Source: Zarea fungicola (taxonomy: Eukaryota > Ascomycota > Sordariomycetes > Hypocreales > Cordycipitaceae). Taken from it: DNA of 64,000 bases. Numbering within the stretch: the stretch's first letter is position 1; the number at the start of each line of letters is the position of its first letter. The translations under genes and the position numbers were made by a program. Under the pieces are notes generated by a model. It ran no database searches. It was not told the origin of the DNA and saw only the letters and a list, made by a program, of their open reading frames with translations. This document shows, piece after piece, positions 43,377-54,092 of the stretch. The DNA is taken from the NCBI GenBank assembly GCA_900169235.1, contig FWCC01000066.1, positions 62,001 to 126,000 of the forward strand, read 5' to 3'.

Positions 43377-44850
43377 TGTCCCAATTGGTCAGCAGCGAGA
43401 AGAAGCCGCTAGCAAGGCTGTAATGATGTGCTTGGCTCCTCAATCAGCAGTACAGTCAGTCAAGGTCAAAAGCTGCGGTTAGAGAGAATAGCAGAGGTTC
43501 CCATTTAAATTATTCAAGGCAGCGATGAATGGAGGAAGATCAGAAAGAAGACCCGAGGTGTACCGCCCCTTTTCTATCATGGCTTGCGGCTCGGCTTGCG
43601 GCTTGCGCAAAACAGGGGATGGACCAATTAGTTCCCCGTCGCGCCGGCCGAGCAGATTGCCAAGCCTCATATCAAAACTTTTCAGCTGGCAACCTGTGAG
43701 TGGGGCGAAAGACGTCAAAAATACTGTTTTTGTACGGAGTAACTGGTACAGACAATTGATATAGGCAGGAAGGAGGTCAACAGTTTAGCTGTTTTGCAGG
43801 TATAGTTCGCCGGCAAGTCAGCAACCAGCCAGCAGGCCAACGGCTAGCTAAACTCAATCTGCCTGGCATTATGGTAAACTCATATCTGACTAACTAATAG
43901 CCGAGAACCTTAAAGCTACCAGATTAACCTCGAGTTAGGCATACTAAACGTTTGGGAAGGCTGTGCTTCTACATGCTGCCTTAAAGGAATCTCTTTGCCA
44001 TACCTACAATTGCTCGTTGGGCAGTTTCAACTTGTTGAGATGTTATTATAATCCTTCAGGCGCCAGGCCCGCCCCCGCACAGCGGATCTGCATGCGGACC
44101 TGGTCAAGCCTCAAAATCCCTCCGGCTCCGGAGGGGGTGCCATGGTGCCTCGGCGCTGCAGACAAGGCTGGCCTTAAGTAGCCACGGTAGCGCGGCTTTC
44201 CAACTGCCGCTCAAGCGTCAACCGAGGCAGCGAAATAATCAGCCATGTTTAAGATAATGGCATCATGTCCGCCCTAGCAGTAGATAACATCTGATCCAGG
44301 CTAGCCGACCGCGGCTTTTCTGCAGTTGAAAGGATTTAAAGTGTCTTTATTTTTGCTCATATAATTAGAATAGAACACGTAGCAGTGAAATAGTTGCTAG
44401 ATAAACTGTGTTATAAAGTTTATAACGGGCTGCTTTAGTGGTATTATTAGCTCCTCGTGTGTACTGTTAGCCAAGGCTGGCATTATTTAGCTGCTTCAAA
44501 ACGATTTAAACATATATTTTATTTCCAGCCAGCTACCGCCTACCTTTTACTCCAAACAATGAAATGCTTTTGTAGTAGTTTACAGGTTACTGACGACAGG
44601 ACCGGTCATTCTCGTCGAACTGCATGTCACTCGCCATGCTTTCAAGTACGCGGTATAATAAAACAATATCAAATTATTGAGAGCAACTAATCCATCTAAT
44701 CATATCACAGAATTGTACATAATCCAGAATCAATATGCACCGTTGCATTAGCCCCATGATATGCCTCAGTTCCCCTGTTCCATTCTCGATCCCTTCCACA
44801 TTAGTCATCTTCCAAAACATAGCGTACAAGCGAGATACTACTTTCTGTAT
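43377..44850. other. AT-rich intergenic region, 1.5 kb
   Basis: No gene is supported. Contains TACGGAGTA at 43733-43741. From about 44330 to 44750 it is strongly AT-rich with many TA steps, as in RIP-mutated or relic DNA, but no transposon similarity can be seen by eye. Confidence 0.45.
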
Positions 44851-45629
44851 TTAGAGAGCATGAATAGCAGCGCCGCCGAGAGCGACAGCAAGAGCATAGA
44901 AGCTGTTGACCATGTTGTTTGCGGCGGCATTAGAGGTGGGAACAGAAGCGCTGCTGGTCGTCGTCGTGGGAGCACGTGTCGTGCTGGCAGTGCCTGACGA
45001 TGCCTGGCTGTGGCTTGTTGTAGCAGTGGTGGTCGCAGCAGAGGATGACTTGGCGGTAGTGCTGGCAGAAGCTGTGGTAGAGGTAGTGGCAGAAGCTGTG
45101 GTAGAGGTAGTAGCAGCGGATGTCGAGGTGGCAGTGGCGGTACTACTCATGGTGTTGCTTGTTAGTAGTCCTCAGTTCAAGCCATGTTATTATTGAAGGA
45201 TGAGTATTACCCAGAAGTGGGAGTGCAATCCTCGATAATAGACAGAGTCTGCTCCACGTTGTCCAGCTTGGCTCCAATTTCGCAAATGAATTGGTTGTAT
45301 CCGTTACACTCAACAGCAAAGGTATTGAGGAGGGCAAAGACTTCACTGGTAGAGCCAGTGGCACCGTCGTTGCAGCCAGTGCTTGGGTCGTTGAAGCACT
45401 TCTCGATCGCGGTCCAACTGTTGGATGGAATTGGACAGAAGCAGTCTGTAAAGTCTTTTTCTGTTCCAGGGCAGGCTGCCTCGATGGGGTGAATGCATGC
45501 GTAGCATGCGTCAGACAGTCGTGCAAGGCAGGGGCCGTCCTGGATCTCGTTGCAGAAGACTGGGTAGCTCTCATCCCAGGCCAAGGCCTTGAGGGTGAGA
45601 GTGCTGAGAACGATTGTGTGCCAGAGCAT
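44851..45629 (-). CDS. Cys-rich secreted protein with Ser/Thr stalk and GPI-anchor signal
   Basis: Two exons, 45629-45211 and 45157-44851 (53-bp intron, branch CTAAC), give 241 aa. A signal peptide (MLWHTIVLSTLTLKALAWDE) leads into a domain with 12 cysteines (for example CLARLSDACYACIHPIEAAC, CFCPIPSNSWTAIEKCFNDP), then a Ser/Thr/Ala-rich stalk (about 75 residues, likely O-glycosylated), then a GPI-type end: small residues SNAAANN and a hydrophobic tail SFYALAVALGGAAIHAL. Such proteins sit on the outer cell wall or plasma membrane and act as adhesins, structural mannoproteins or effectors. The Cys pattern is not a clear CFEM domain (eight Cys expected), so the family is left open. Confidence 0.85.
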
Positions 45630-48600
45630 TATTACGAGGTATTAGACTGTTGGTTGTAATTGGAGTAAAAAGATGAGTAAAGACTGAATGATGTGTTTGG
45701 GTTGATAATGCTTGGCACGATGCCGGGATGCACGTCCTTTATATCTTCTTCCCTGGACATGGAGTGTGTGCTCCGTGGGCAACGCCGTAATTTGGCCACT
45801 TCGGTGTTCTTCCATTACCTCCCAGTGGCCTCCAACCTAAACGAACGGTCGAAAAAGCCATACTCAGGTACAGCTCCTTCTTGTTGCAGATCGAGAGGCA
45901 GCCATCTCACAGTACCCCAACTTGGACCCTCGTACACCACCCTTGTCGCACCAGCCACAAAGAGCGATACCCACATGAGTACCCTTGTTCTGGGGTCGCT
46001 GTCCAAGTTAACTGCGTGAAATTACAGTTTATTCAGCCTCGCGTAAAATTAGCAACCGCCGGATCCTGTTGGGGGCAGGCAACTGCTGTCAGTTGTAGCT
46101 GAGTCTCTTGGTGCGGGATCTACGATGGATGTAACTCGAACTAGACATTGTTGCGAGGCTCTAGAAACGGACACTGGCAGAAACTGTCTCCGTTCAATCT
46201 ATGTCAAAGAAATTCACGGTGGATGCAGGCGAAGATACTTCATGCAGGTGATTGGCTAATTCCGCCTTGTAAACCGGTTAGCTTCAACCAACTGAAATCT
46301 AGACTCTTACAGATCAACAGCACAGGGCAGTGACGTCTCAACAAGGAACAAGATGTGCACACATAGACTACCAATTTACAGCACCGAAGCCACAAAGCCG
46401 GGGGCTGAGAAATAGGCCGGCCCTCTGCCCAATGCATGCTAGACAATGCTATCAATCGGGCAAGTCAAGCTTTTCTATCTAACGAATGGCGTCGTGGCCC
46501 CCTGCGGGTGGACCGACCACGTCTAGGTCCCTACCGTACGACTGGATCCAAAATACAATGGTGCTGCATTAAAACCGTTCGCCAGTTTTCTTTTGAGGTG
46601 GCAAAACCCCGACAATAACGGAAGTTCCGGAGGACCGACGCGACGCGAAGTGGCTACACCTGAGACAAGAACGTGTTAGCGTATGCAGCTTCATTCGGAT
46701 ACAATTGGTCGAGGCCTCCTCATCTTTGCTTTAGACTAATATTAGGAAATTGGACAATGATCTGTTCAAGTACCAGAAATGTATCATCTTCTTCGGCTAG
46801 AAAGCTTGAAAGTTACAAAGTTCAAAGCGTGCAGCTTCCATGCCACTTGCCACGAGTGCAGTTTACGCCGATATGACAAACTGGAATGTCCATTGCGTAG
46901 ATGCCGTCCTGAAAGTATGAGCTTCGTTGGTACTCTATTAAGCTTCAATGCCACAGTGTTATGCTTAATCACGCCAATACTTGCTTGCAGAATAATTTGT
47001 GCTGGAGCATGGCAACTCGTACCGCGTCAGTAAATCGGCCAGCAACGCCGACACCCGACAAATTGGCCGTGCCGGCAAATTAATTATGCTGTTGGAATTT
47101 AGCCAGAACTGTATTTTTAAACCTCTGCCGCTTTCCGGTGATGATCATTTTACGAGATGCCAAATACACGATAGCTTGGTTCAAGGACAGTCCTAATTCG
47201 GAATGGTGGGCGCCACCAAGTATCCGACGTCCAAGCTGAGATGTATTTTTTTATACATGTGCAACGTCACTTTGCAGTTGTTTTACGACGGTTGCTTCTT
47301 CAATTATGTACTGGCACTGGTAAAGATGGTTCAGTGCTGCTGAGCTATCACTGGCCAGAAGTTGGGTGAAATAAGTGACGGCGGGTTACGCAGGGCAGAT
47401 GCTAGACACTCCTTTTGAGTAACATGCACCGACATTAGATTTGAATGTAGTTTTGATCGGTAAATACTAATAATTGTATCATCAGCGGACTTTGATTCGA
47501 AGAGTATGTTCTCGTCTTCTGAGTAGTTGCATTTCTGCAGTGGGAAGAGAGCGGCAAGTGTAGTCCTAAGTTCTAACAGCACGATACGGCTCCCTCCCCG
47601 GTATCAGCTTCGTTTTGGTCATTTTATATCTACGTATAGTCTCATTGGAGTACTTTGAAAGCTTATATTCAAGTTTTACTGTTTTTTTAACAGTCAGGTC
47701 AAAATAACAGTGCTCCCAGCCGCGAGGATGCCACGCGATATACCCCAACGCCACATACTCCTGTATTCACTGCCACGGATAACAGACGATTAAACAGACT
47801 TCAGGGGTTAACTAAGCATCCAATTACCAGCCTTGTGTGATTAGCTGCCCGTATTCCGCCTCATCAGTTCAGCTTCGTGGACGTCAGACTAGTTTATTAC
47901 ATGCCTTATAGCAGCAGTGTGGTTGGGATGGCAGTATTACCGTAAACTCCGAGATGTATGCCGCCAAACTAACCACTGTGGCTTTAGAAAGGGGTAATTC
48001 AGACGGCTGATTGCCTGGTTGTATCATGTCAGTATCAAACTCGCTCACGCCGTTTGTGGTGGTGGTCGTAGGTGGTCCTGTACGTTGGCTTATCCTTGTA
48101 CTTCAACTGCCTCAATAAGCTTTCGACTGACGGTGCCGTGCTCGAATCACTGATGATCATGAACGTGTATGGTCTTGATCGAAATCGAATATTGATGTTG
48201 CATCCAAGGTGACTCCCGCCAACAATTTCCGTCGCATCCAGTCCGCCTTCACCAACCAGGTTTGTCTAACCCGGTGAGCCTTGTGGCTCAGTTGACCTCA
48301 ATTGCAGGCAGATTAGGATCGCCGTCTCTGTTCTAATTCTGATCAAAGCCCTTAATACTGTCATCTCCACTGTTCCGCCGAAATGTGGCTGCAACCAACC
48401 GGGCGGGTGACCTTGCCGCCATTGCCATTTACACCCCCTTGGGCTTGGGCTGGGCCATCCCATTGGATTTGGCAATGAGCTGCTCTGTGCTTCAGAATTG
48501 AGCCTTGGCTAAATTTATCTGCCTCGTATTTTGCTTCCGAGGCATCCTTCCCAAGTCCAACATACCCAACGTTCTCTGCATCGAAGTTATAGACCTGTTT

Positions 48601-49965
48601 AGCCGGCTTCCGTTATCTACATTGTTCTATCAACCAGGGCCTATTCACTTTGGAGGCCTGCTGCGATTATCAGTACAACTTGATGTGAGAATCATTCCCT
48701 CCCAAGAGTTTCAAGGCAGGAGTCTGCAACTTTAGTAGTTAAGGTTGACCGAACTCTGAAGAGGCGACATCGAAACATCAAAAGCGGCATCATTATGGAC
48801 TTTTGGCTACCGTAAGACAGTTCATACTACCATGCGAGCATAAAATTACAAGTACAGAAGCCAATTTACGGGGCATTCCTGGTAGACTGGATCGCTCTTT
48901 CTGGTTGGCGTAGCCTGCGTAGCTTAAGCCAGCAGTACAAAACCTCCAACCTACACTTTAACAAGGGTTGAACGACCAGAATCCTCCAAAGAGGCAGTCA
49001 AACTGGCTGCGAGTTGTCTCTATCACACACATTATTGCCGTATCCTTATCATTGGCACGTTGGAGTGTTCCTACCAACGCTTGGTACTGAGTGCCCAAGG
49101 GGAGTTTCCCACATCCATGTGTTGCCAGATCTTCTTTGCCGGGAAAGCCGTATGAAGCAATCTCTATTTGGGAAGAAACAGGATAAGTACAGTAGCTGCG
49201 AGCAGTAATAAATAATCAACAATAGTAAGTCGTGTCAGCGTGAGGATTTACGGGGTATTCATCCGTGTATGGCCTTCTTTTCCGTACATGAATTAATAGG
49301 AAATTTTAAACTTTTTTTTTTAGATTTGGTTATTAATGTTTCAAGTATTGCGTAGCAGGACGTGCGTATTGGTATAACACCATACATTGTCCTTGTTTCG
49401 GCACCAGCAGCCGGAATGTCTCGGCTGACTGACCTCTTTGACCGATACAAACTGCAACTGGATGTTTATACTTCTGATATCAGGTTTAAATTAAAGAAAG
49501 TCTTCAATATTTACTATTTTCAAAGTTCTATCACTATACAGCATGTAAAATGGCATGTTATGCTCCTAAATAAAACTACTCGCGGACATGTAGGGTAGCT
49601 CATCACCACTTCTCGAGCCGATCTTTAACCGGTGGAAGCTTCTGTGGAAATTTATGCGGCTTGCTCCGTGCAGCTCCGCCGAACTCGCCGTTGCATTATT
49701 AAGTCAATCTCTAGGCACATGCGGCTACGTAGCACGCCACTTCATCATCCTGACAACGGCATGCGCCTACCTTTGAGCCCAATCTCCATCATCACCGGCT
49801 CGCTGCTCATTTGCGACAATTCATTCCTCTCCTCGACGCCCATTGGAACGCTGTAGCTTGTGTCTTCCTGTCCCCTGGCTCCGAGCTCCCCCGAGCCCAA
49901 CGCAACGTCGAGTGCTCCGAGCTAGCTCTCGGAGCTCGTCCCATTCGCACACAACAGCCGCAACC
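45630..49965. other. 4.3-kb gene-free region between the accessory block and Lon
   Basis: Apart from the promoter of the Cys-rich gene on the left and the Lon promoter on the right, no gene is supported. ORFs are all under 90 aa and lack signal peptides, motifs or splice partners. Sequence is moderately AT-rich and unique by eye, with no long repeat or terminal inverted repeat found. Confidence 0.5.
45737..45745 (-). promoter_or_regulatory. TATA box of the Cys-rich GPI protein
   Basis: GATATAAAG on the minus strand, about 110 bp before the ATG. Confidence 0.55.
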
Positions 49966-52900
49966 ATGATTCCGCGATCTCGCGTCTCTGGGCGCATCCT
50001 ACTGGAGCGCTCAGCAGCCCGCGTCGTATCCTCATCTGCGTCCCGACCGAGTACCACGCGAGCAGTGGCTGGCTTCCCTGCCGTTGCCTACTATACCCAG
50101 CAGCACGTCTGTGCTCGGAGATTACACCCTTCGCCTGTTCAACAGCGGATGCCCCATTCCCTGACCTTTTCTACCTCGACCGCGCTTGGCAGAGAAAAGG
50201 ACAAGCCTAGCAAGTTCTTTGACTCGTCCGCCGAGCCAGAGTCGACCGAGCCTCTGTCCGAGGAAGAGGTCAAAGCCAACCTCGAGAACAAGAAGAAGGA
50301 CGCTGCCGCCGCCGCGACCGAAAATGCCGCGAACGAGCCCGCCGAATCAAGCGCGGAGGTCAATGCTTCTGCCAAGAACGAGAATAGCGCCTCGCAAGGG
50401 CAGGATAACAAAGCCGGCAGCAGTGCTTCTGGCGCAGCTGGTGCTGGTTCCGGAGATGGCTCCGGAGACGGCGGTAAGCGCGGGCGAAAGTCGTCAGAAA
50501 AGGCACTGCAAAAGCCCGTCGTTCCAGATGTCTACCCCCAAGTGCTAGCGATCCCCATTGCCCGCCGTCCACTGTTCCCCGGCTTCTACAAGGCCATCAC
50601 CATCAAGGATCCCGATGTGGCCACCGCCATCACCGAATCGATTAAGCGCGGCCAGCCATACGTCGGTGCCTTCCTCTTCAAGGATGAAAACGAGGATTCA
50701 GACGTAATCCGGAACGTGGATGACGTGTATGATGTCGGTGTCTTTGCTCAGATTACCAGCGCTTTCCCCATCCACGGGCAAGAAGGTGCTCTCACTGCCA
50801 TTCTATACCCCCACCGCCGAATCAAGCTCTCTAGCCTTGTACCGCCGACGACTACGCAACAGAACCTCGAAGAGAAGAAGGTGGAGACGAAAAAGGAGCC
50901 CGAGGTGCCGGAACCGATCCCGGCCAAGCCAGCTACGGAAGACGGGCCAGTGACAGACAAGAAGGGTGATGTGGTCGCAAGCTTCGAGGAGACTGCCGTT
51001 GACAAGAAGCCCGACCAGGTGGCTGAGAAATACGAGCCGACTTCGTTCCTGAAAAAATACCCCGTCAGCCTGGTCAATGTCGAGAACCTGGCCGACGAGC
51101 CATACGACCCCAAAAGCCCAGTTATCCGAGCCGTTACCAACGAGATTGTCAACGTGTTCAAGGAGGTTGCCACTATGAATAATTTGTTCAGGGACCAGAT
51201 TTCAACCTTTTCCATGAGCCAGTCTACTGGCAATGTAACGTCTGAGCCTGCCAAGCTGGCTGATTTCGCGGCGGCGGTGTCTTCTGGTGAGCAAACGGAG
51301 CTCCAGGAGGTTCTAGCCTGCATGAATGTTGAAGAGCGCATGCAAAAGGCCCTGATTGTGCTCAAGAAGGAGCTCATGAACGCGCAGCTACAGTCCAAAA
51401 TCACCAAAGACGTGGAAAGCAAGATCAGCAAGCGCCAGCGTGAATATTGGCTGATGGAACAGATGAAGGGAATCCGCCGCGAACTTGGTCTCGAGTCTGA
51501 CGGCAAAGACAAGCTCGTTGAAAAGTTCAAAGAAAAGGCAAACAAGCTCGCCATGCCCGACGCTGTTCGCAAGGTGTTTGACGAAGAGGTTACCAAGCTC
51601 GCCCACCTGGAAACTGCCGCTTCAGAATTCAATGTTACGAGAAATTATCTGGACTGGCTGACCCAGATCCCCTGGGGCCAGAGGAGTGCGGAGAACTTTG
51701 GCATACCCAACGCCGTCAAGGTCCTTGATGAGGATCATTATGGTCTTCAGGACGTCAAGGACCGAATTCTCGAGTTTATCGCTGTCGGCAAGCTTCGCGG
51801 CTCGGTGGAGGGCAAGATTCTCTGCTTTGTCGGTCCTCCAGGTGTCGGAAAGACGAGTATCGGCAAGTCTATTGCCCGTGCTCTGAACCGCGAATACTAC
51901 CGCTTCAGTGTTGGTGGTCTCACAGACGTGGCTGAAATCAAGGGTCACCGCAGAACCTACGTCGGTGCCCTGCCCGGTCGCATCATCCAGGCTCTGAAGA
52001 AGTGCCAGACGGAAAACCCCCTCATTCTCATCGATGAGGTGGACAAGATTGGCCGCGGCTACCAGGGCGACCCTTCATCTGCTCTCCTGGAACTACTGGA
52101 CCCTGAGCAGAACAGCTCATTCCTTGACCACTACATGGATGTGCCTGTTGACCTGTCCAAGGTTCTCTTTGTCTGCACTGCGAACATGACTGATACGATT
52201 CCCCGACCTCTGCTGGACCGCATGGAGCTGATTACCTTGTCTGGCTACGTTGCGGACGAGAAGAAGGCGATTGCCAACAAGTACCTGGCACCTGCGGCCA
52301 AGGAAGCCGCGGGTCTCAAGGACGCCAAGGTTATCCTCACCGATGAGGCTGTCGAAGAGCTGATCAAGGCCTACTGCCGTGAATCCGGCGTACGCAATCT
52401 CAAGAAGCAGATTGAAAAGGTCTACCGCAAGTCTGCCCTCAAGATTGTGCAGGATCTTGGCGAGGAGGCCGTCCCGGAAGAGGAGGCACTCACGGAAGAG
52501 GGCAAGGCCGCTGCTGAGGAGTCGGCCAGCAAGTCTCAAGAGACGCCCGACGCTGACGGCAAGGAGCAGCCGAGCACACAGGCCACGGAGAAGGAGACTG
52601 CCGAGAAGCCGCGCGTGGCGCTCAAAGTGCCGGACTCGGTCGAAGTATACATCAAGAAGGACAACCTCACAGACTACATTGGACCGCCCGTGTTTACGTC
52701 GGACCGCCTCTACGAGGTGAGCCCTGCCGGTGTGGCCATGGGCCTGGCGTGGACGCAGATGGGCGGCGCGGCCATGTACATTGAGTCGATCCTGCAGGCA
52801 CCGCTCCGCCAGAGCACGCGGCCCGGCATGGAGATTACGGGCAACCTCAAGTCGGTGATGAAGGAGTCGACGTCGATTGCGTACTCGTTTGCCAAGTCCT

Positions 52901-53349
52901 TCATGGTGAGCAAGTTCCCGGACAATGACTTTTTTGACAAGGCCAAGATGCACCTACACGTGCCCGACGGCGCGGTGCCCAAGGACGGGCCTTCGGCCGG
53001 CATCACCATGGCGACGTCGCTGCTCTCGCTCGCGCTGGAGACGCCGGTGAACCCGACGGTGGCCATGACGGGCGAGCTGACGCTGACGGGCAAGGTGCTG
53101 CGCATCGGCGGCCTGCGGGAGAAGACGGTGGCGGCGCGGCGCGCGGGCTGCACGACCATCATCTTCCCCAAGGACTGCATGTCGGACTGGCTGGAGCTGC
53201 CCGCGACGATTAAAGAAGGAATCGAGGGCCACCCTGTGGAGTGGTACTCGCAGGTGTTTGACATTGTCTTTCCCGATCTGGACCGCGCGGCGGCGAACAA
53301 GAGCCGAGTGGTGCAGGACGGCAAGAAGGATGCCGAGCGCGACGACTAG
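49966..53349 (+). CDS. pim1: Mitochondrial Lon protease (PIM1)
   Basis: One intronless frame. The first true ATG is at 49966 (context CAACCATGAT), giving 1,127 aa. The N-terminus (MIPRSRVSGRILLERSAARV) is Arg-rich and acid-poor, a typical presequence. A charged linker (about 80-180) precedes the Lon substrate-binding domain (from about 190, VLAIPIARRPLFPGFYKAIT), which carries a Glu/Lys-rich insertion near 305-360. The AAA+ module has Walker A GPPGVGKT (623-630) and Walker B LILIDEVD (Asp690, Glu691). A second acidic insertion (about 835-885) separates it from the serine protease domain with Ser1010 (KDGPSAGITM) and Lys1043 (TGKVLRIGGLREK), the catalytic dyad. It degrades misfolded matrix proteins and maintains mtDNA. 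All key residues are present; identity is secure. Confidence 0.97.
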   Translation: MIPRSRVSGRILLERSAARVVSSSASRPSTTRAVAGFPAVAYYTQQHVCARRLHPSPVQQRMPHSLTFSTSTALGREKDKPSKFFDSSAEPESTEPLSEEEVKANLENKKKDAAAAATENAANEPAESSAEVNASAKNENSASQGQDNKAGSSASGAAGAGSGDGSGDGGKRGRKSSEKALQKPVVPDVYPQVLAIPIARRPLFPGFYKAITIKDPDVATAITESIKRGQPYVGAFLFKDENEDSDVIRNVDDVYDVGVFAQITSAFPIHGQEGALTAILYPHRRIKLSSLVPPTTTQQNLEEKKVETKKEPEVPEPIPAKPATEDGPVTDKKGDVVASFEETAVDKKPDQVAEKYEPTSFLKKYPVSLVNVENLADEPYDPKSPVIRAVTNEIVNVFKEVATMNNLFRDQISTFSMSQSTGNVTSEPAKLADFAAAVSSGEQTELQEVLACMNVEERMQKALIVLKKELMNAQLQSKITKDVESKISKRQREYWLMEQMKGIRRELGLESDGKDKLVEKFKEKANKLAMPDAVRKVFDEEVTKLAHLETAASEFNVTRNYLDWLTQIPWGQRSAENFGIPNAVKVLDEDHYGLQDVKDRILEFIAVGKLRGSVEGKILCFVGPPGVGKTSIGKSIARALNREYYRFSVGGLTDVAEIKGHRRTYVGALPGRIIQALKKCQTENPLILIDEVDKIGRGYQGDPSSALLELLDPEQNSSFLDHYMDVPVDLSKVLFVCTANMTDTIPRPLLDRMELITLSGYVADEKKAIANKYLAPAAKEAAGLKDAKVILTDEAVEELIKAYCRESGVRNLKKQIEKVYRKSALKIVQDLGEEAVPEEEALTEEGKAAAEESASKSQETPDADGKEQPSTQATEKETAEKPRVALKVPDSVEVYIKKDNLTDYIGPPVFTSDRLYEVSPAGVAMGLAWTQMGGAAMYIESILQAPLRQSTRPGMEITGNLKSVMKESTSIAYSFAKSFMVSKFPDNDFFDKAKMHLHVPDGAVPKDGPSAGITMATSLLSLALETPVNPTVAMTGELTLTGKVLRIGGLREKTVAARRAGCTTIIFPKDCMSDWLELPATIKEGIEGHPVEWYSQVFDIVFPDLDRAAANKSRVVQDGKKDAERDD

Positions 53350-53928
53350 ATGGGGGGGCGCAAAGTGTGTATACATATGCACTCTCTCTTTTCTACCAAG
53401 TTAAAGAGGCCCTTTTGTTTTGCGAATTTGCAAATGACACAATTTTAATGACATAAAAATCACCACACTGTACGATAGATATATTGGAGGCCTTGGGCGG
53501 ATAAAAGGAAGTGGTTGCACACAGCAGAGTCCAGTGTATTTTTTTTTTCATCTTCTTTGTTTTTCTCATTAGAAGACGCATATCATGTAAATGGTTTATA
53601 AAAGAAATACACAAAAATACACAAGTAACTATACACAAGTAACTATACACAAGTATATCATTTTGGCATAGAAATATGGGAGAGTAGCACAAGAAACTGA
53701 CGTTTTGGCGGGGGGGAGCACAACGTTTGATGTACGTGTTGTGTAGGTATGCCGCATCATTCTGTGCTACCCAAAACGCCGGGATGAGAACGACGTCGTT
53801 ATCATTCTGAGCATAAGAAAGGGAAGAAGAATAAGACTTGAAATGTTTATACTATAGAATCAAAACAAGAGCGAAAAAGGGAATCTAGGAGAAGAAAAGA
53901 AAGAAGCAATGATGAGAAGCAGTGTTGT

Positions 53929-54092
53929 CTATTGTATGCTGAGTGTTAGTAGTTCATCTTGGCAATCAAATACACACTTCTCTACATGTCGATGGCACAT
54001 TCGGAAATATCTATTGTATGCTGAGTTTTAGTAGTTCATCTTGGCCATCAAATACACACTTCTCGACATGTTGATGGCACATTCGGAAATAT
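53929..54092. repeat. 82-bp tandem duplication
   Basis: Two head-to-tail copies (53929-54010 and 54011-54092) that differ at about four positions. Both begin CTATTGTATGCTGAGT and end GGCACATTCGGAAATAT. Non-coding, 580 bp downstream of Lon. Confidence 0.9.

Noticed and set aside
49843..49965. Upstream extension of Lon
   Set aside because: Begins with TTG, not ATG; the ATG at 49966 has good context and opens a typical presequence.
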